Shown in pieces: positions 1-7,350 of a stretch of DNA of 32,463 nt. Source of the DNA: Clostridia bacterium (lineage in GTDB: Bacteria; Bacillota; Clostridia; Oscillospirales; RGIG8002); contig JAFTEJ010000078.1 in assembly GCA_017453725.1 (NCBI GenBank), positions 1-32,463 of the forward strand. Reading direction: 5' to 3'. The notes under the pieces are model-generated. The model saw only the letters and a program-made list of their open reading frames with translations, searched no databases and was not told the DNA's origin. The position numbers and the translations under genes were made by a program. Positions within the stretch are counted from its first letter, which is position 1, and every line of letters starts with the position of its first letter.

Positions 1-90
1 AAAGGCTCCCTTGTGTAAAGGGAGGCTCATTGTCGCCCGACAGTTCATCTGAAAGGTGTAACACACTATACCTTGTAAGCAAGGCGCGTG
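1..90. repeat. Palindromic repeat-like intergenic segment at window edge
   Basis: No gene is supported here. The stretch opens with an inverted repeat (CTCCCTT at 6-12 against AAGGGAG at 18-24) that resembles the core palindrome of the repeat units at 1128-1300. A second short palindrome is TGTCG-CC-CGACA at 31-42. It looks like part of an interspersed palindromic repeat cluster cut by the window edge. A small hairpin at 71-84 (CCTTG/CAAGG) was considered as a tRNA arm and rejected. Confidence 0.4.
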
Positions 91-133
91 AAAAGGAGTA
101 CGAACAAAACGCTCGTACTCCTTTTGCTTTTTT
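91..133 (+). terminator. Strong intrinsic terminator, plus strand
   Basis: A perfect 13-bp inverted repeat (AAAAGGAGTACGA at 91-103, TCGTACTCCTTTT at 113-125) with a 9-nt loop is followed by GC and a run of six T at 128-133. The T run lies on the plus-strand side only, so it should end a plus-strand transcript that enters from left of the window. The metallo-hydrolase gene converges on it from the right, and the stem may stop that transcript weakly as well. Confidence 0.85.
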
Positions 134-191
134 CGGCAGGTTAAACCTGCTTTATGGAAGGCACCCCTTCGGGCGGCGTTTTTTCGATTTC

Positions 192-1016
192 TTAAACCGT
201 CAGTTCAAGTCCGTCGTAGGAGGCGATGAAGCCCTCGCGCCCGGCGATTACCGACATATCGCGGTAGAGCGTGCGGACGCCGTTATGCGAAAAGTGATTG
301 AGCACGAAAACGGTGTTTTCGCCGGCGAGCCCCAGCGACTTCAGCCTGTCGCGCACCCTTTTGCAGCGCCCGACGCACATGTGTCCGTCGTATTCGATAT
401 CATCAACGTCGCCGTCGTTGCAGTCGAGCGAAACGAGGGACAGCCGGACGTTCGACCGCGCGAGGTATTCCCACGTTTCCTCCGGAAACGGGCCGGTGTC
501 GTGCGCGTAAAGGATCGCCTTGCCGTCCTGTTCGAGCAGGTAGATATACGGATGCGGGATGCCGTGGCTCGCCTTCAGCGGGGTCACGCGCACGCCGCCC
601 GCGTCGAACGGCGTGAACGGCGGCTCGAAACGGCAGACGAGCGCGCCCTTCGCGGCGGCAACGGTCTTTTCAAGCGCTTCCGCGACGTCCTCGCTGCCGT
701 GTACGGTCAGCGGCGGCATTCCGTCGCGGTGTGTGAAGCCGGGGCTGACGTAGAAAAACTCCGGCACGCAGAAGTGGTCGCTGTGGACGTGGGTTATGAG
801 GCAGTGGAAAACTCGCGTCATATCCAGCCCGAAGCGCTGCGCGTTCGCGGCGGTATCGCCGTTGAGGTCGATGAGAAGCGTATCGTTGATAAGCGCCTGA
901 GAACGCAGACGGAGCTCGCGGCCGCCCGCCTTCCTCGCTTCGCGGCAGGTCTCGCAGGCGCAGAACAGCGCCGGTATCGCCTCAGCGGCGGCGGTGCCGA
1001 GAAACTTTATCTTCAT
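192..1016 (-). CDS. MBL-fold metallo-hydrolase (PhnP-like)
   Basis: A 274-residue cytoplasmic protein of the metallo-beta-lactamase fold. The zinc motif HVHSDH (HxHxDH type) is visible at about residue 75, and further histidines follow, including SHGIPH and, near the C-terminus, LNHFSHNG. The N-terminus MKIKFLGTAAAEAIP and a CxxC pair (CACETC) resemble PhnP and related phosphodiesterases or lactonase-like hydrolases. The substrate cannot be named. The start at 1016 was preferred over a more upstream ATG because AAAGGAG sits a normal distance before it and the family begins with this strand. It is monocistronic here, separated from the next gene by palindromic repeats. The fold is certain; PhnP-like is only the nearest recognisable subgroup. 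Confidence 0.85.
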   Translation of the reverse strand: MKIKFLGTAAAEAIPALFCACETCREARKAGGRELRLRSQALINDTLLIDLNGDTAANAQRFGLDMTRVFHCLITHVHSDHFCVPEFFYVSPGFTHRDGMPPLTVHGSEDVAEALEKTVAAAKGALVCRFEPPFTPFDAGGVRVTPLKASHGIPHPYIYLLEQDGKAILYAHDTGPFPEETWEYLARSNVRLSLVSLDCNDGDVDDIEYDGHMCVGRCKRVRDRLKSLGLAGENTVFVLNHFSHNGVRTLYRDMSVIAGREGFIASYDGLELTV

Positions 1017-1127
1017 AAGTACGGCTCCTTTGGTGATTATATGGGTAACGGCGGCAAATACGACGCAAGTAGTATTTGACAGAGGGGCGTGCAATTACGC
1101 ATTCGGCTTTGAGGAAGCCAACAACCC

Positions 1128-1300
1128 CTCAGGCGCTTCGCGCCAGCTCCCCTTGCACAGGGGAGCCAATGCCGCCTGCGGCGGCTACACCTCATCCGGC
1201 GCTTCGCGCCAGCTCCCCTTGCACAGGGGAGCCAACGCCGCCTGCGGCGGCTACACCTCATCCGGCGCGTCGCGCCCCCTTACCCTCGAGGGGAAGGCTT
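1128..1300. repeat. Tandem 66-nt palindromic repeat, two copies plus a remnant
   Basis: Two near-identical direct copies (about 1128-1190 and 1191-1256) are followed by a partial diverged copy (1257-1300). The period is 66 nt. Each full unit carries three palindromes in order: GGCGC-ttc-GCGCC, GCTCCCCT-tgcac-AGGGGAGC and GCCGC-ct-GCGGC. In the third copy the middle palindrome is replaced by one centred on CCCTCGAGGG. It has no spacers of CRISPR type and no credible ORF. It resembles interspersed REP-like elements common in gut Clostridia (from memory). Confidence 0.8.
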
Positions 1301-1322
1301 CCGGCGCAGGCAGAAAACGCAG

Positions 1323-1339
1323 GGGCGATTAAATCGCCC
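1323..1339 (-). terminator. Possible terminator hairpin after the DUF2344 gene
   Basis: A 7-bp stem GGGCGAT-taa-ATCGCCC lies four bases beyond the stop codon of the minus-strand DUF2344 gene. No long T run follows it on the minus strand, so termination is uncertain. It may instead be another palindromic repeat in the same cluster. Confidence 0.4.
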
Positions 1340-1343
1340 GTCC

Positions 1344-1967
1344 CTACATAAAGACGCTGCCGTCGACGGCGAAAAGCTGCCTGCGGACGCAGCGGAAGTC
1401 TTCGATCGCGAAGCCGCCGTAGGTGTTCAGCGCCTCGACGACGTGGCGCGGGTTGAGGCAGCTTTCCCCCATCGGGAGAGTTATATCGAGCGCTCCGTCC
1501 GCGCTTTTCGCGGAAATCAGCGCCTCGTGGACGTCGACGGTTATCTGCCCGCGCTTCGTCTTTTTCTCTATGACGAGCCCGCCGCGCGAAAGCGTTTCCG
1601 CCGCCTTGCCGGCGTCGGCGTCGAAGCGAAGCGAATAGAGCACGGAGGCGACGTCCGAAAGGTCGGTCTGAGGCTCGTAGGCGTCGGTCACGCGCAGCAG
1701 GTCCGGCAGGACGGCGCGGAGCCGCCGCGCGACCTCGCCGTAAGGCGTTTCGTCCGTCAGCCGCATATCGAACGCCTCGCAGAGGCTCTCGTAGCCGAGC
1801 GAAAGCGGCGGCAGGAAGTTCATCTTTATATGCGGATTGAATCCCTCGGTGTAGTACACCCGCAGGTCGGCGCGTCTGACGGCGCGGGCGAAGGTGCGCA
1901 CGAGGTCGAGGTGGGAAACGAACCGCGCGTCGCCGGTCTTCTCGTATCTGACTCTAACGTTTCGCAC
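1344..1967 (-). CDS. TIGR03936/DUF2344 radical SAM-associated protein
   Basis: A 207-residue protein recognised by its opening, VRYEKTGDARFVSHLDLVRTF, and the downstream YTEGFNPHIKMNFLPPLSLGYES, both hallmarks of the DUF2344 family. The family has no established reaction. It is found either fused to or directly downstream of TIGR03960 B12-binding radical SAM proteins. Here it overlaps the 3' end of that gene by 14 bp, which points to translational coupling and a joint complex or pathway. Length is normal for the stand-alone form. It is the last gene of the folT operon. Function is unknown; the family assignment is firm. Confidence 0.9.
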   Translation of the reverse strand: MRNVRVRYEKTGDARFVSHLDLVRTFARAVRRADLRVYYTEGFNPHIKMNFLPPLSLGYESLCEAFDMRLTDETPYGEVARRLRAVLPDLLRVTDAYEPQTDLSDVASVLYSLRFDADAGKAAETLSRGGLVIEKKTKRGQITVDVHEALISAKSADGALDITLPMGESCLNPRHVVEALNTYGGFAIEDFRCVRRQLFAVDGSVFM

Positions 1968-3798
1968 AGTATCTCCCTCCTCCCAGCGCCGCGGCGCCGC
2001 AGCCGAGGCATTTCTCGGCGCAGTTCGGGGACGCCGCCGCCTGCTTCGCCTTTTCGTATTCGGACGCGAAGAATCTGTCGGTCACACCGATGTCTATATG
2101 CGACCACGGCAGCAGCTCGTCAGCGCTCCGTTCGCGGCAGGCGTAATCGTCGCCGTTTATACCGCATTCGGCAAAGATCTCTTTCCAGAAATCGAGCGAG
2201 AAGTTCTCGCTCCACCCCTCGAGGTAGGCGCCGCGCTCGACGGCGAGCGCAAGCGCGGGAACGAGCCGCCTGTCGCCGCGGGCGAGGACGGCTTCTATAT
2301 AAGACGTATCCGCGTCGTGAGTGGAGAGCTTTATCTTGTTCGAACGGACGTGCTCGCGCAGGAGCTTCTGCTTGCGCGCGTGCTCCTCCGCTGTGTCCTG
2401 CGGCACGTACTGGAACGGCGTGAACGGCTTCGGCACGAACGCCGCGACGGAGAGCGAAACGGAAACGCTCCTGCCCTTCTGTCTGCCCTCGCTCGCGTAG
2501 TAGGCGTCGACCACCTTCTGCGCGGTCTCGGCGATGGCGATTATATCCTTGTCCGTCTCGAACGGCAGTCCGAGCATGAAGTAGAGCTTGACGGATGTGA
2601 AGCCGCCGCCGAACGCCGCGTTCACGGCGCGCATTATGTCCGCTTCGTGCACGTTTTTGTTTATCACGTTGCGCATACGCTCGCTGCCCGCTTCGGGCGC
2701 GAGCGTGAGCCCGCTTTTGCGGAGCTTCTGCACGCGCTTCATCAGTTCTATCGAGAAGTTATCGACGCGCAGGCTCGGGAGCGCGAGGTTTATCCCCTTC
2801 GGCTCCGCCCATTCGTTTAGCCCGTCGACAAGGCCGCTGAGCTCGGGGTAGTCGCTGGTCGAAAGCGACAGCAGCGAAAGCTCGTCGTAGCCGGTGTTTT
2901 CGCAGAGCGTTTTCGCGGTCGCGTTAAGCTTTGCCGCGCTCTTGGTGCGGAACGGGCGGTATATGAAGCCCGCCTGGCAGAAACGGCACCCGCGTATGCA
3001 GCCGCGCTGCACCTCGACGGACGCGCGGTCGTGGACGATCTCGCCGTAGGGCACGACGTAGCTTTCCGGATAGAAGGCGTTATCGAGATTTTCGATGATG
3101 CGCTTCCTGATACGCGCCGGCGCTTCCGGGCGGTTTGGGGTTATCGACCTGACCTTCACGCCGTCGTATTCGACGTCGTAGAACGACGGGACGTATATCC
3201 CCTTAAGCCCCGCGAAGCGGCGGAGCGTTTCGGCGCGGGAGCAGCCCTCGCGCTTGCAGGCGCGGATAAGCTCAAGCGTTTCGTCGCCGACCTCCTCCCC
3301 TTCTCCGAGCACGACGAGGTCGACGAAGTCCGCGACCGGCTCGCTGTTATAGGAGCAGGGGCCGCCGACGATGACGAGCGGCTCGTCTTCGCCGCGGTCG
3401 CGGGAGTAAAGCGGGATGCCCGCGAGCTTCAGCATCTGCAGCATCGTGGTATAAGAAAGCTCGTATTGAAGCGAAAAGCCGACGAGGTCGAAGGACGCGA
3501 CGGGAAGCTTGTTCTCAAGCGAAAACAGCGCGGTATCCGTTTCGCGCATAAGCTCTATCATATCGCGGTCCGGCGCGAAGACGCGCTCGCAGCGCACGAA
3601 ATCCAGCCTGTTCGCGGCTGAATAGAGTATCTTCATACCGATATGCGACATACCGACCTCGTAGAGATCCGGGAAGCAGAACGCGTAGCTGACCTCCGTC
3701 GAAGCCGGATCTTTGATGACCGAATTGACCTCTCCGCCGCAGTAGCGGGAGGGTTTTTTCACCTCGGTCAGTCTTTTTTCGATATCGCTATAAGCCAA
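1954..3798 (-). CDS. TIGR03960 B12-binding-domain radical SAM protein
   Basis: A 614-residue protein. The N-terminal third resembles a cobalamin-binding Rossmann domain (YAFCFPDLYEVGMSHIGMKIL, then VGFSLQYELSYTTMLQML and VIVGGP). The radical SAM core follows, with the iron-sulfur motif RGCIRGCRFCQAG (CX3CX2C) near residue 260. The C-terminus has a cysteine cluster (CAEKCLGCG, then YC). Family knowledge: TIGR03960 proteins pair with TIGR03936/DUF2344, and their substrate is not known. In many Clostridia the pair sits by ribonuclease G and rplU. Here it lies between folT (11-bp overlap upstream) and DUF2344 (14-bp overlap downstream), so it should share the THF riboswitch transcript. No defects seen. 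Confidence 0.92.
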   Translation of the reverse strand: MAYSDIEKRLTEVKKPSRYCGGEVNSVIKDPASTEVSYAFCFPDLYEVGMSHIGMKILYSAANRLDFVRCERVFAPDRDMIELMRETDTALFSLENKLPVASFDLVGFSLQYELSYTTMLQMLKLAGIPLYSRDRGEDEPLVIVGGPCSYNSEPVADFVDLVVLGEGEEVGDETLELIRACKREGCSRAETLRRFAGLKGIYVPSFYDVEYDGVKVRSITPNRPEAPARIRKRIIENLDNAFYPESYVVPYGEIVHDRASVEVQRGCIRGCRFCQAGFIYRPFRTKSAAKLNATAKTLCENTGYDELSLLSLSTSDYPELSGLVDGLNEWAEPKGINLALPSLRVDNFSIELMKRVQKLRKSGLTLAPEAGSERMRNVINKNVHEADIMRAVNAAFGGGFTSVKLYFMLGLPFETDKDIIAIAETAQKVVDAYYASEGRQKGRSVSVSLSVAAFVPKPFTPFQYVPQDTAEEHARKQKLLREHVRSNKIKLSTHDADTSYIEAVLARGDRRLVPALALAVERGAYLEGWSENFSLDFWKEIFAECGINGDDYACRERSADELLPWSHIDIGVTDRFFASEYEKAKQAAASPNCAEKCLGCGAAALGGGRYCAKR

Positions 3799-4525
3799 AC
3801 TTCAGCACCTCTTGGAATGAAGGTATAAACAGATACGCAAGCAGCAGTCCCAGACCGAGCGCGGCGAGGGAAACGACGGCCGCGAGCTGCGTTTTCGTTA
3901 TCTTCTCCGTCCTGACCTCAGGCAGTCCGCCGACGTGCGGCAGGGCGCGGAGCATCGCGCCGAGGAATACGCAGAGCAGGAATATTTCGAGCGGCAGCAG
4001 GACTATGTTCTTGCCGACGCGGACGGTGACCGCCGCTGCGAACGAGCCCGCGCTGATAAAGCCGTAGTGATAGTTCAGATACGTATTCAGAAGGACGTTG
4101 TAAAACACCGTGTCCGCCGTCTTCGTCAGCGCGACGCGCCCGACGGAAAGCCCCTTTTGCGTGAGCGTGCGGTGGTAGAGAAGCGAGCCGTAAATCAGTC
4201 CGCGGAACGCGAAAGAGATAACGTAGCCGATAAGGAAGCCGTTGCCCTTCATCAGCGTTTCCACAAGAAGCTGATCCATCACGCCGAGCAGCATCGTCGG
4301 GACGGGGCCGTAGAGCGCGCCGCAGAGCGCGTAGATCAGGAACGAAAACTTGATCTGCAGCGCCTGCCCGAGAAGCGGTATCGTCAGCATTCCGAAGACG
4401 TAGCAGCACGCGAGCATTACCGCGAGCACGCAGACGGTCGGCAGCTTCGTCAGCTCCAGCGCGGAGGCCTTCAGAACTTTCAGCGGATTCAACAGCCGCC
4501 CGTTTTCGATTTTTGTTTCATTCAT
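3788..4525 (-). CDS. folT: Folate ECF transporter S component FolT
   Basis: A 245-residue integral membrane protein with about six hydrophobic segments, of the ECF substrate-binding type: KFSFLIYALCGALYGPVPTMLLGVMDQLL followed by a loop and NTYLNYHYGF. The S component binds the vitamin and works with the shared EcfA/A'/T module, whose genes are not in this window. Folate as substrate is inferred mainly from the THF riboswitch just upstream, since S components are hard to separate by sequence alone. The start at 4525 follows GGGGGAGG; a longer reading would run into the riboswitch and is rejected. The 3' end overlaps the radical SAM gene by 11 bp. A hydrophilic C-terminal linker precedes a last transmembrane helix (about 215-235), slightly longer than many S components. 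Confidence 0.88.
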   Translation of the reverse strand: MNETKIENGRLLNPLKVLKASALELTKLPTVCVLAVMLACCYVFGMLTIPLLGQALQIKFSFLIYALCGALYGPVPTMLLGVMDQLLVETLMKGNGFLIGYVISFAFRGLIYGSLLYHRTLTQKGLSVGRVALTKTADTVFYNVLLNTYLNYHYGFISAGSFAAAVTVRVGKNIVLLPLEIFLLCVFLGAMLRALPHVGGLPEVRTEKITKTQLAAVVSLAALGLGLLLAYLFIPSFQEVLKFGL

Positions 4526-4586
4526 AACAATACCTCCCCCATACATTCTCGCAATGATATCGGGAAGATATTTCAGTCCGATATTG

Positions 4587-4681
4587 ACAGCGGGATGCGG
4601 CGCGGACACCGCGGAACGTTCCTTCGTCCGCCGGGCAACTCCCCGTCCCGACGGCACTTCACGCGTCCGCGCCTACTCTGT
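4587..4681 (-). promoter_or_regulatory. Tetrahydrofolate (THF-I) riboswitch aptamer
   Basis: Read on the minus strand, the element opens with ACAG then AGTAG and closes with GCATCC then CTGT, so P1 pairs ACAG with CTGT. P2 is a perfect 9-bp stem (GGCGCGGAC with GTCCGCGCC). The internal-loop signatures GCGTGAAGTG and ACGAAGG...GCGGTG match the folT-motif consensus as I remember it. P3 pairs CCGTCGGG with CCCGGCGG around a GGGGAGTTG loop. It lies between a good promoter and folT, the usual place for this class. By family knowledge, folate binding should reduce folT expression. Confidence 0.94.
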
Positions 4682-4695
4682 ATGATTACTTTGAT

Positions 4696-4724
4696 ATTTT
4701 AGCACAGTTTCGCCGCCGATGCAA
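4696..4724 (-). promoter_or_regulatory. SigA-type promoter of the folT operon
   Basis: Minus strand -35 TTGCAT (4724-4719), 17-bp spacer, -10 TAAAAT (4701-4696), with TGTGC directly before the -10. It sits about 15 bp upstream of the riboswitch P1 strand, which gives a transcript that begins just before the aptamer. Confidence 0.8.
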
Positions 4725-4731
4725 GCGAAAT

Positions 4732-5592
4732 CTATACGACGTTTTCCTGTCGGCCCTCCGCCGAAGCAGGGGCGCGGGAAACCGCCGACCGCGCTTCTAT
4801 CGTTTTGTTCGTGAATTCAATCAGCGGTTCTATATCCCGCTTCGCCCTGCGGCAGGTGCGGTTCAGCTTCGGATAGCCCCAGCCGCCGAAAAGCTTGTTC
4901 GGTCCGACGACGCTTCCGACCGGCGGTTCGTTCGCAAGTATCCACGCCGCCGCGAGCGACGACTTCTCCGCGGAGTTGATCGGCACGATTTTCGACAGGG
5001 CGTTCATTCCGCCGAGGAAATGCGCCGCGATCGGCGTCAGCGCGATGCCCGGATGGCTCATATAGACGCGGATATTGCTGTCACCGTACTCTTCCGCGAG
5101 ATAGCGCGAATAACGCGCCAGGCAGAGCTTGGAGCGCGCGTACGCTCCGCGGCTGTCGTCGAAGCGCGGGAAGTTCACGCGCGCGACCTTGTGGATGATC
5201 GAGATCGTGTTGATATACGCGACCTCGCGTCCGCGCTCAGCGAGCTTCGGAAGCACCTTTTCGCCGAGGTAGAATACGCCGAGGTAGTTCGTGCCCATCA
5301 CCAGATCGAAGCCGTCCTTCGTCTTCTCTCCTCTGCGGTGGAAAACCCCGGCGTTGTTGATGAAGACGTCCACGTCCGGCAGCCGCTCCGCGAAGGCGTC
5401 TATCGAGCTGAAATCCGCGAGGTCGAGCGGCGTTACGCTTATTTTCGCAGTCGGGTATTCCGCGAGCAGCTTTTCACGCGCCGCGGCCGCCTTTTCCGCG
5501 TTTCTGCACGCCATAACCACCGCCGCGCCGAGGTATACCATCGTTTCGGCGGTCTTGAAACCGACGCCGCTGTTCGCGCCTGTTATCAGCAC
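4732..5592 (-). CDS. Short-chain dehydrogenase/reductase (SDR), start uncertain
   Basis: A 286-residue NAD(P)-dependent oxidoreductase of the SDR superfamily. The cofactor motif TGANSGVG, the NNAG motif (FINNAGVF) and the active-site YARSK (YxxxK) with an upstream serine are all present. It resembles the retinol-dehydrogenase-like subgroup, but the substrate is unknown. The first canonical start in frame is GTG at 5592, giving MLITGA and cutting the first beta strand short. The frame stays open and protein-like upstream (NTALSEKTKKFIREN, then CDCSLDGKTV) to about 5665, but without ATG, GTG or TTG. An ATG at 5671 with a GAAAAGG site is one base out of frame. It is the last gene of the trmN6 run. 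Confidence 0.85.
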   Translation of the reverse strand: MLITGANSGVGFKTAETMVYLGAAVVMACRNAEKAAAAREKLLAEYPTAKISVTPLDLADFSSIDAFAERLPDVDVFINNAGVFHRRGEKTKDGFDLVMGTNYLGVFYLGEKVLPKLAERGREVAYINTISIIHKVARVNFPRFDDSRGAYARSKLCLARYSRYLAEEYGDSNIRVYMSHPGIALTPIAAHFLGGMNALSKIVPINSAEKSSLAAAWILANEPPVGSVVGPNKLFGGWGYPKLNRTCRRAKRDIEPLIEFTNKTIEARSAVSRAPASAEGRQENVV

Positions 5593-5735
5593 GGTTTTCC
5601 CGTCAAGGGAGCAATCGCAGTTCTCTCTTATGAACTTTTTCGTCTTTTCCGAAAGCGCCGTGTTAACACATCCTTTTCGAGCCGCAGGCCGCGCGGTCAG
5701 AGATTTATTATCCGCTCAAAGAAGAGCGGCCGCGC

Positions 5736-6140
5736 TCATTCGCTCCATTCGAGGTAAAGGGTGACGCTGACATCCCCTTCGCCGAGCGCGGCGAGGATCT
5801 CCTCTTTCGTTTCTTTGCCCAGACGGGCAAGGCGGGTGCAATCCGCATCGGCTCCGTCGTAATAAAGGGCGAGCCCGCCGTCTTCGCACAGCACGAGGTC
5901 GCCGGGCCGCGCCGCGATCCGCTTACCGTTCCGCGGGAGCTCCCACGGAAGCGAGCCGACCTTCCCGAAGCCGCAGTCGCGCATATCAACGGTGACGCCG
6001 GCGGAATTCAGCTTTTCGGTCAGCGCCTTCGCCGACGGGTTATCCTCAATGTGCGCGTAGAAAATCCTGCCGTTCACCTTGACGACCATAACGGCTCTGG
6101 GCCTTATCGCTTCTATCATATCGACGAGATCGAGATCCAT
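5736..6140 (-). CDS. Cyclophilin-like fold protein
   Basis: A 134-residue soluble protein that fits the small cyclophilin-like family: VNGRIFYAHIEDNPSAKALTEKL, then a short VDMRDCGFGKVGSLPWELP segment, PGDLVLCEDGGLALYYDG, and a TRLARLGK close. Typical members are 110-150 residues and have no proven prolyl isomerase activity; the reaction is unknown. The start at 6140 has AAGGAG 12 bases upstream. It lies 24 bp after the alcohol dehydrogenase gene and before the SDR gene, so it is probably co-transcribed with both oxidoreductases. Such genes do turn up beside reductases, but no functional link can be shown here. Confidence 0.75.
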   Translation of the reverse strand: MDLDLVDMIEAIRPRAVMVVKVNGRIFYAHIEDNPSAKALTEKLNSAGVTVDMRDCGFGKVGSLPWELPRNGKRIAARPGDLVLCEDGGLALYYDGADADCTRLARLGKETKEEILAALGEGDVSVTLYLEWSE

Positions 6141-6164
6141 ATCCTTGATTCTCCTTAAAACAGA

Positions 6165-7334
6165 TCAAAGGCAAGCCTTGTATATTTCGACTATGTCCTC
6201 ATTCGTCAGCGGGACGAAGGCGTTTTTGAGGTAGCCGCCGAAGTTAGCGTGCGCCGCCATCTCTTCAAAGTGCTCTTCACCGATGCCGAGCTCGGTCAGC
6301 GTCATCGGTATCCCGGACTCTTTGAAGAAGCTCTCGAGCCTGTCTATCCCCGCGTTCGCGAGGGCGAGCCCGTCTTCGCCTTCGATACCCCAGACGTTCT
6401 GAGCGAATCTGACGAATCTCCAGGCGCAGGAGGGGTCCTTTTTCAGGATGAAGCGCATCCAGCGCGGAGTCAGTATCGCGAGCCCGACGCCGTGGGTGAT
6501 GTCATAAAACGCGGAAAGCTCGTGCTCCATCGCGTGGCAGGGCCAGCCCGTCCCCTGCTTGCCGTATTCGGGTATGCCCGAGCAGGCAACGGACGAAACC
6601 GCCATAAGGTTGGCGCGCGCGGTATAGTTATCCGGCTCCGCGAGCGCGACGGGAAGATACTTGATCGCGGTCTTCAGGACCCCCTCCGCGATGTGGTCGG
6701 AAAGGTCGCTGTCCTCCGTCGCCGAGAAGTATCCCTCGAAGATGTGGCTCATAATGTCCGCCGTGCCCGCCGCGGTCTGGTATTTCGAAACCGTGAAGGT
6801 ATAGGTCGGGTCGCAGATGGACGCGGCGGGATAGGTATACATATTCCCGAGCTTCTCGTTCGTCTTCAGATTCGTGATGACCGCGCCGCCGTCGTATTCC
6901 GAGCCTGTGGCGCTGAGAGTGAGGATATCCACGAGCGGGAGCGCCTTGAGCGCTCCGTGGTTCGAGTCCACCATCTGCCAGAGGTCGCCGCCCTCGTAAA
7001 AAACGCCGGCCGCGATGGCTTTGGAGCAGTCGATCGTGCTGCCGCCGCCGACCGCGAGGATGACGTCGATATTGTTCTCCTTGCAAAGACGGACTCCCTC
7101 CTCCACCGATTCGATGCGCGGGTTCGGCTCGATTCCGGAAAGCTCCGTAACGGTGAAGCCGCCCTTGTTCAGAATACCGATGACCTCGTCGTAAAGCCCT
7201 ATCTTCTTAATAGAGCCGCCGCCGTAGGTCAGGAGCACACGCTTGCCGAACTGATCGAGGATCTCCCCGAGACGGCTGATCTGTCCCTTTCCGAAATAAA
7301 GCTTCGTCGGGATGGCGTGAACGTAGTTCTTCAT
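6165..7334 (-). CDS. Iron-containing alcohol dehydrogenase (butanol dehydrogenase type)
   Basis: A 389-residue group III alcohol dehydrogenase, nearest to the NAD(P)H-dependent butanol dehydrogenases (BdhA/YugJ/YqhD type). It begins with NYVHAIPTKLYFGKGQI. The nucleotide-binding GGGSTIDCSKAIA lies near residue 95. The metal ligands are all visible: DIMSH (Asp and His), CHAMEHELS (His) and ITHGVG (His). The start at 7334 follows AAAAGGAGG; an upstream in-frame ATG (7394) lies inside the thioesterase gene and was rejected. It would reduce aldehydes such as butyraldehyde or acetaldehyde to alcohols in fermentation. It is 16 bp downstream of the thioesterase gene. Exact substrate and cofactor cannot be read from the sequence. 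Confidence 0.92.
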   Translation of the reverse strand: MKNYVHAIPTKLYFGKGQISRLGEILDQFGKRVLLTYGGGSIKKIGLYDEVIGILNKGGFTVTELSGIEPNPRIESVEEGVRLCKENNIDVILAVGGGSTIDCSKAIAAGVFYEGGDLWQMVDSNHGALKALPLVDILTLSATGSEYDGGAVITNLKTNEKLGNMYTYPAASICDPTYTFTVSKYQTAAGTADIMSHIFEGYFSATEDSDLSDHIAEGVLKTAIKYLPVALAEPDNYTARANLMAVSSVACSGIPEYGKQGTGWPCHAMEHELSAFYDITHGVGLAILTPRWMRFILKKDPSCAWRFVRFAQNVWGIEGEDGLALANAGIDRLESFFKESGIPMTLTELGIGEEHFEEMAAHANFGGYLKNAFVPLTNEDIVEIYKACL

Positions 7335-7350
7335 GGTTTTGCCTCCTTTT

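Noticed and set aside
38-125. tRNA-like look of the segment with CTTGTAA (a threonine-type anticodon loop)
   Set aside because: The five bases on each side of the loop do not pair, and no acceptor or T-arm can be built. The hairpin at 71-84 has a four-base loop.
152-186. Second plus-strand terminator with TTTTTT at 179-184
   Set aside because: The upstream bases only pair over three positions (CCC/GGG); the 91-133 structure is the convincing one.
1128-1300. Repeats as a CRISPR array
   Set aside because: The units are directly adjacent with no spacers, are internally palindromic, and number only two full copies.
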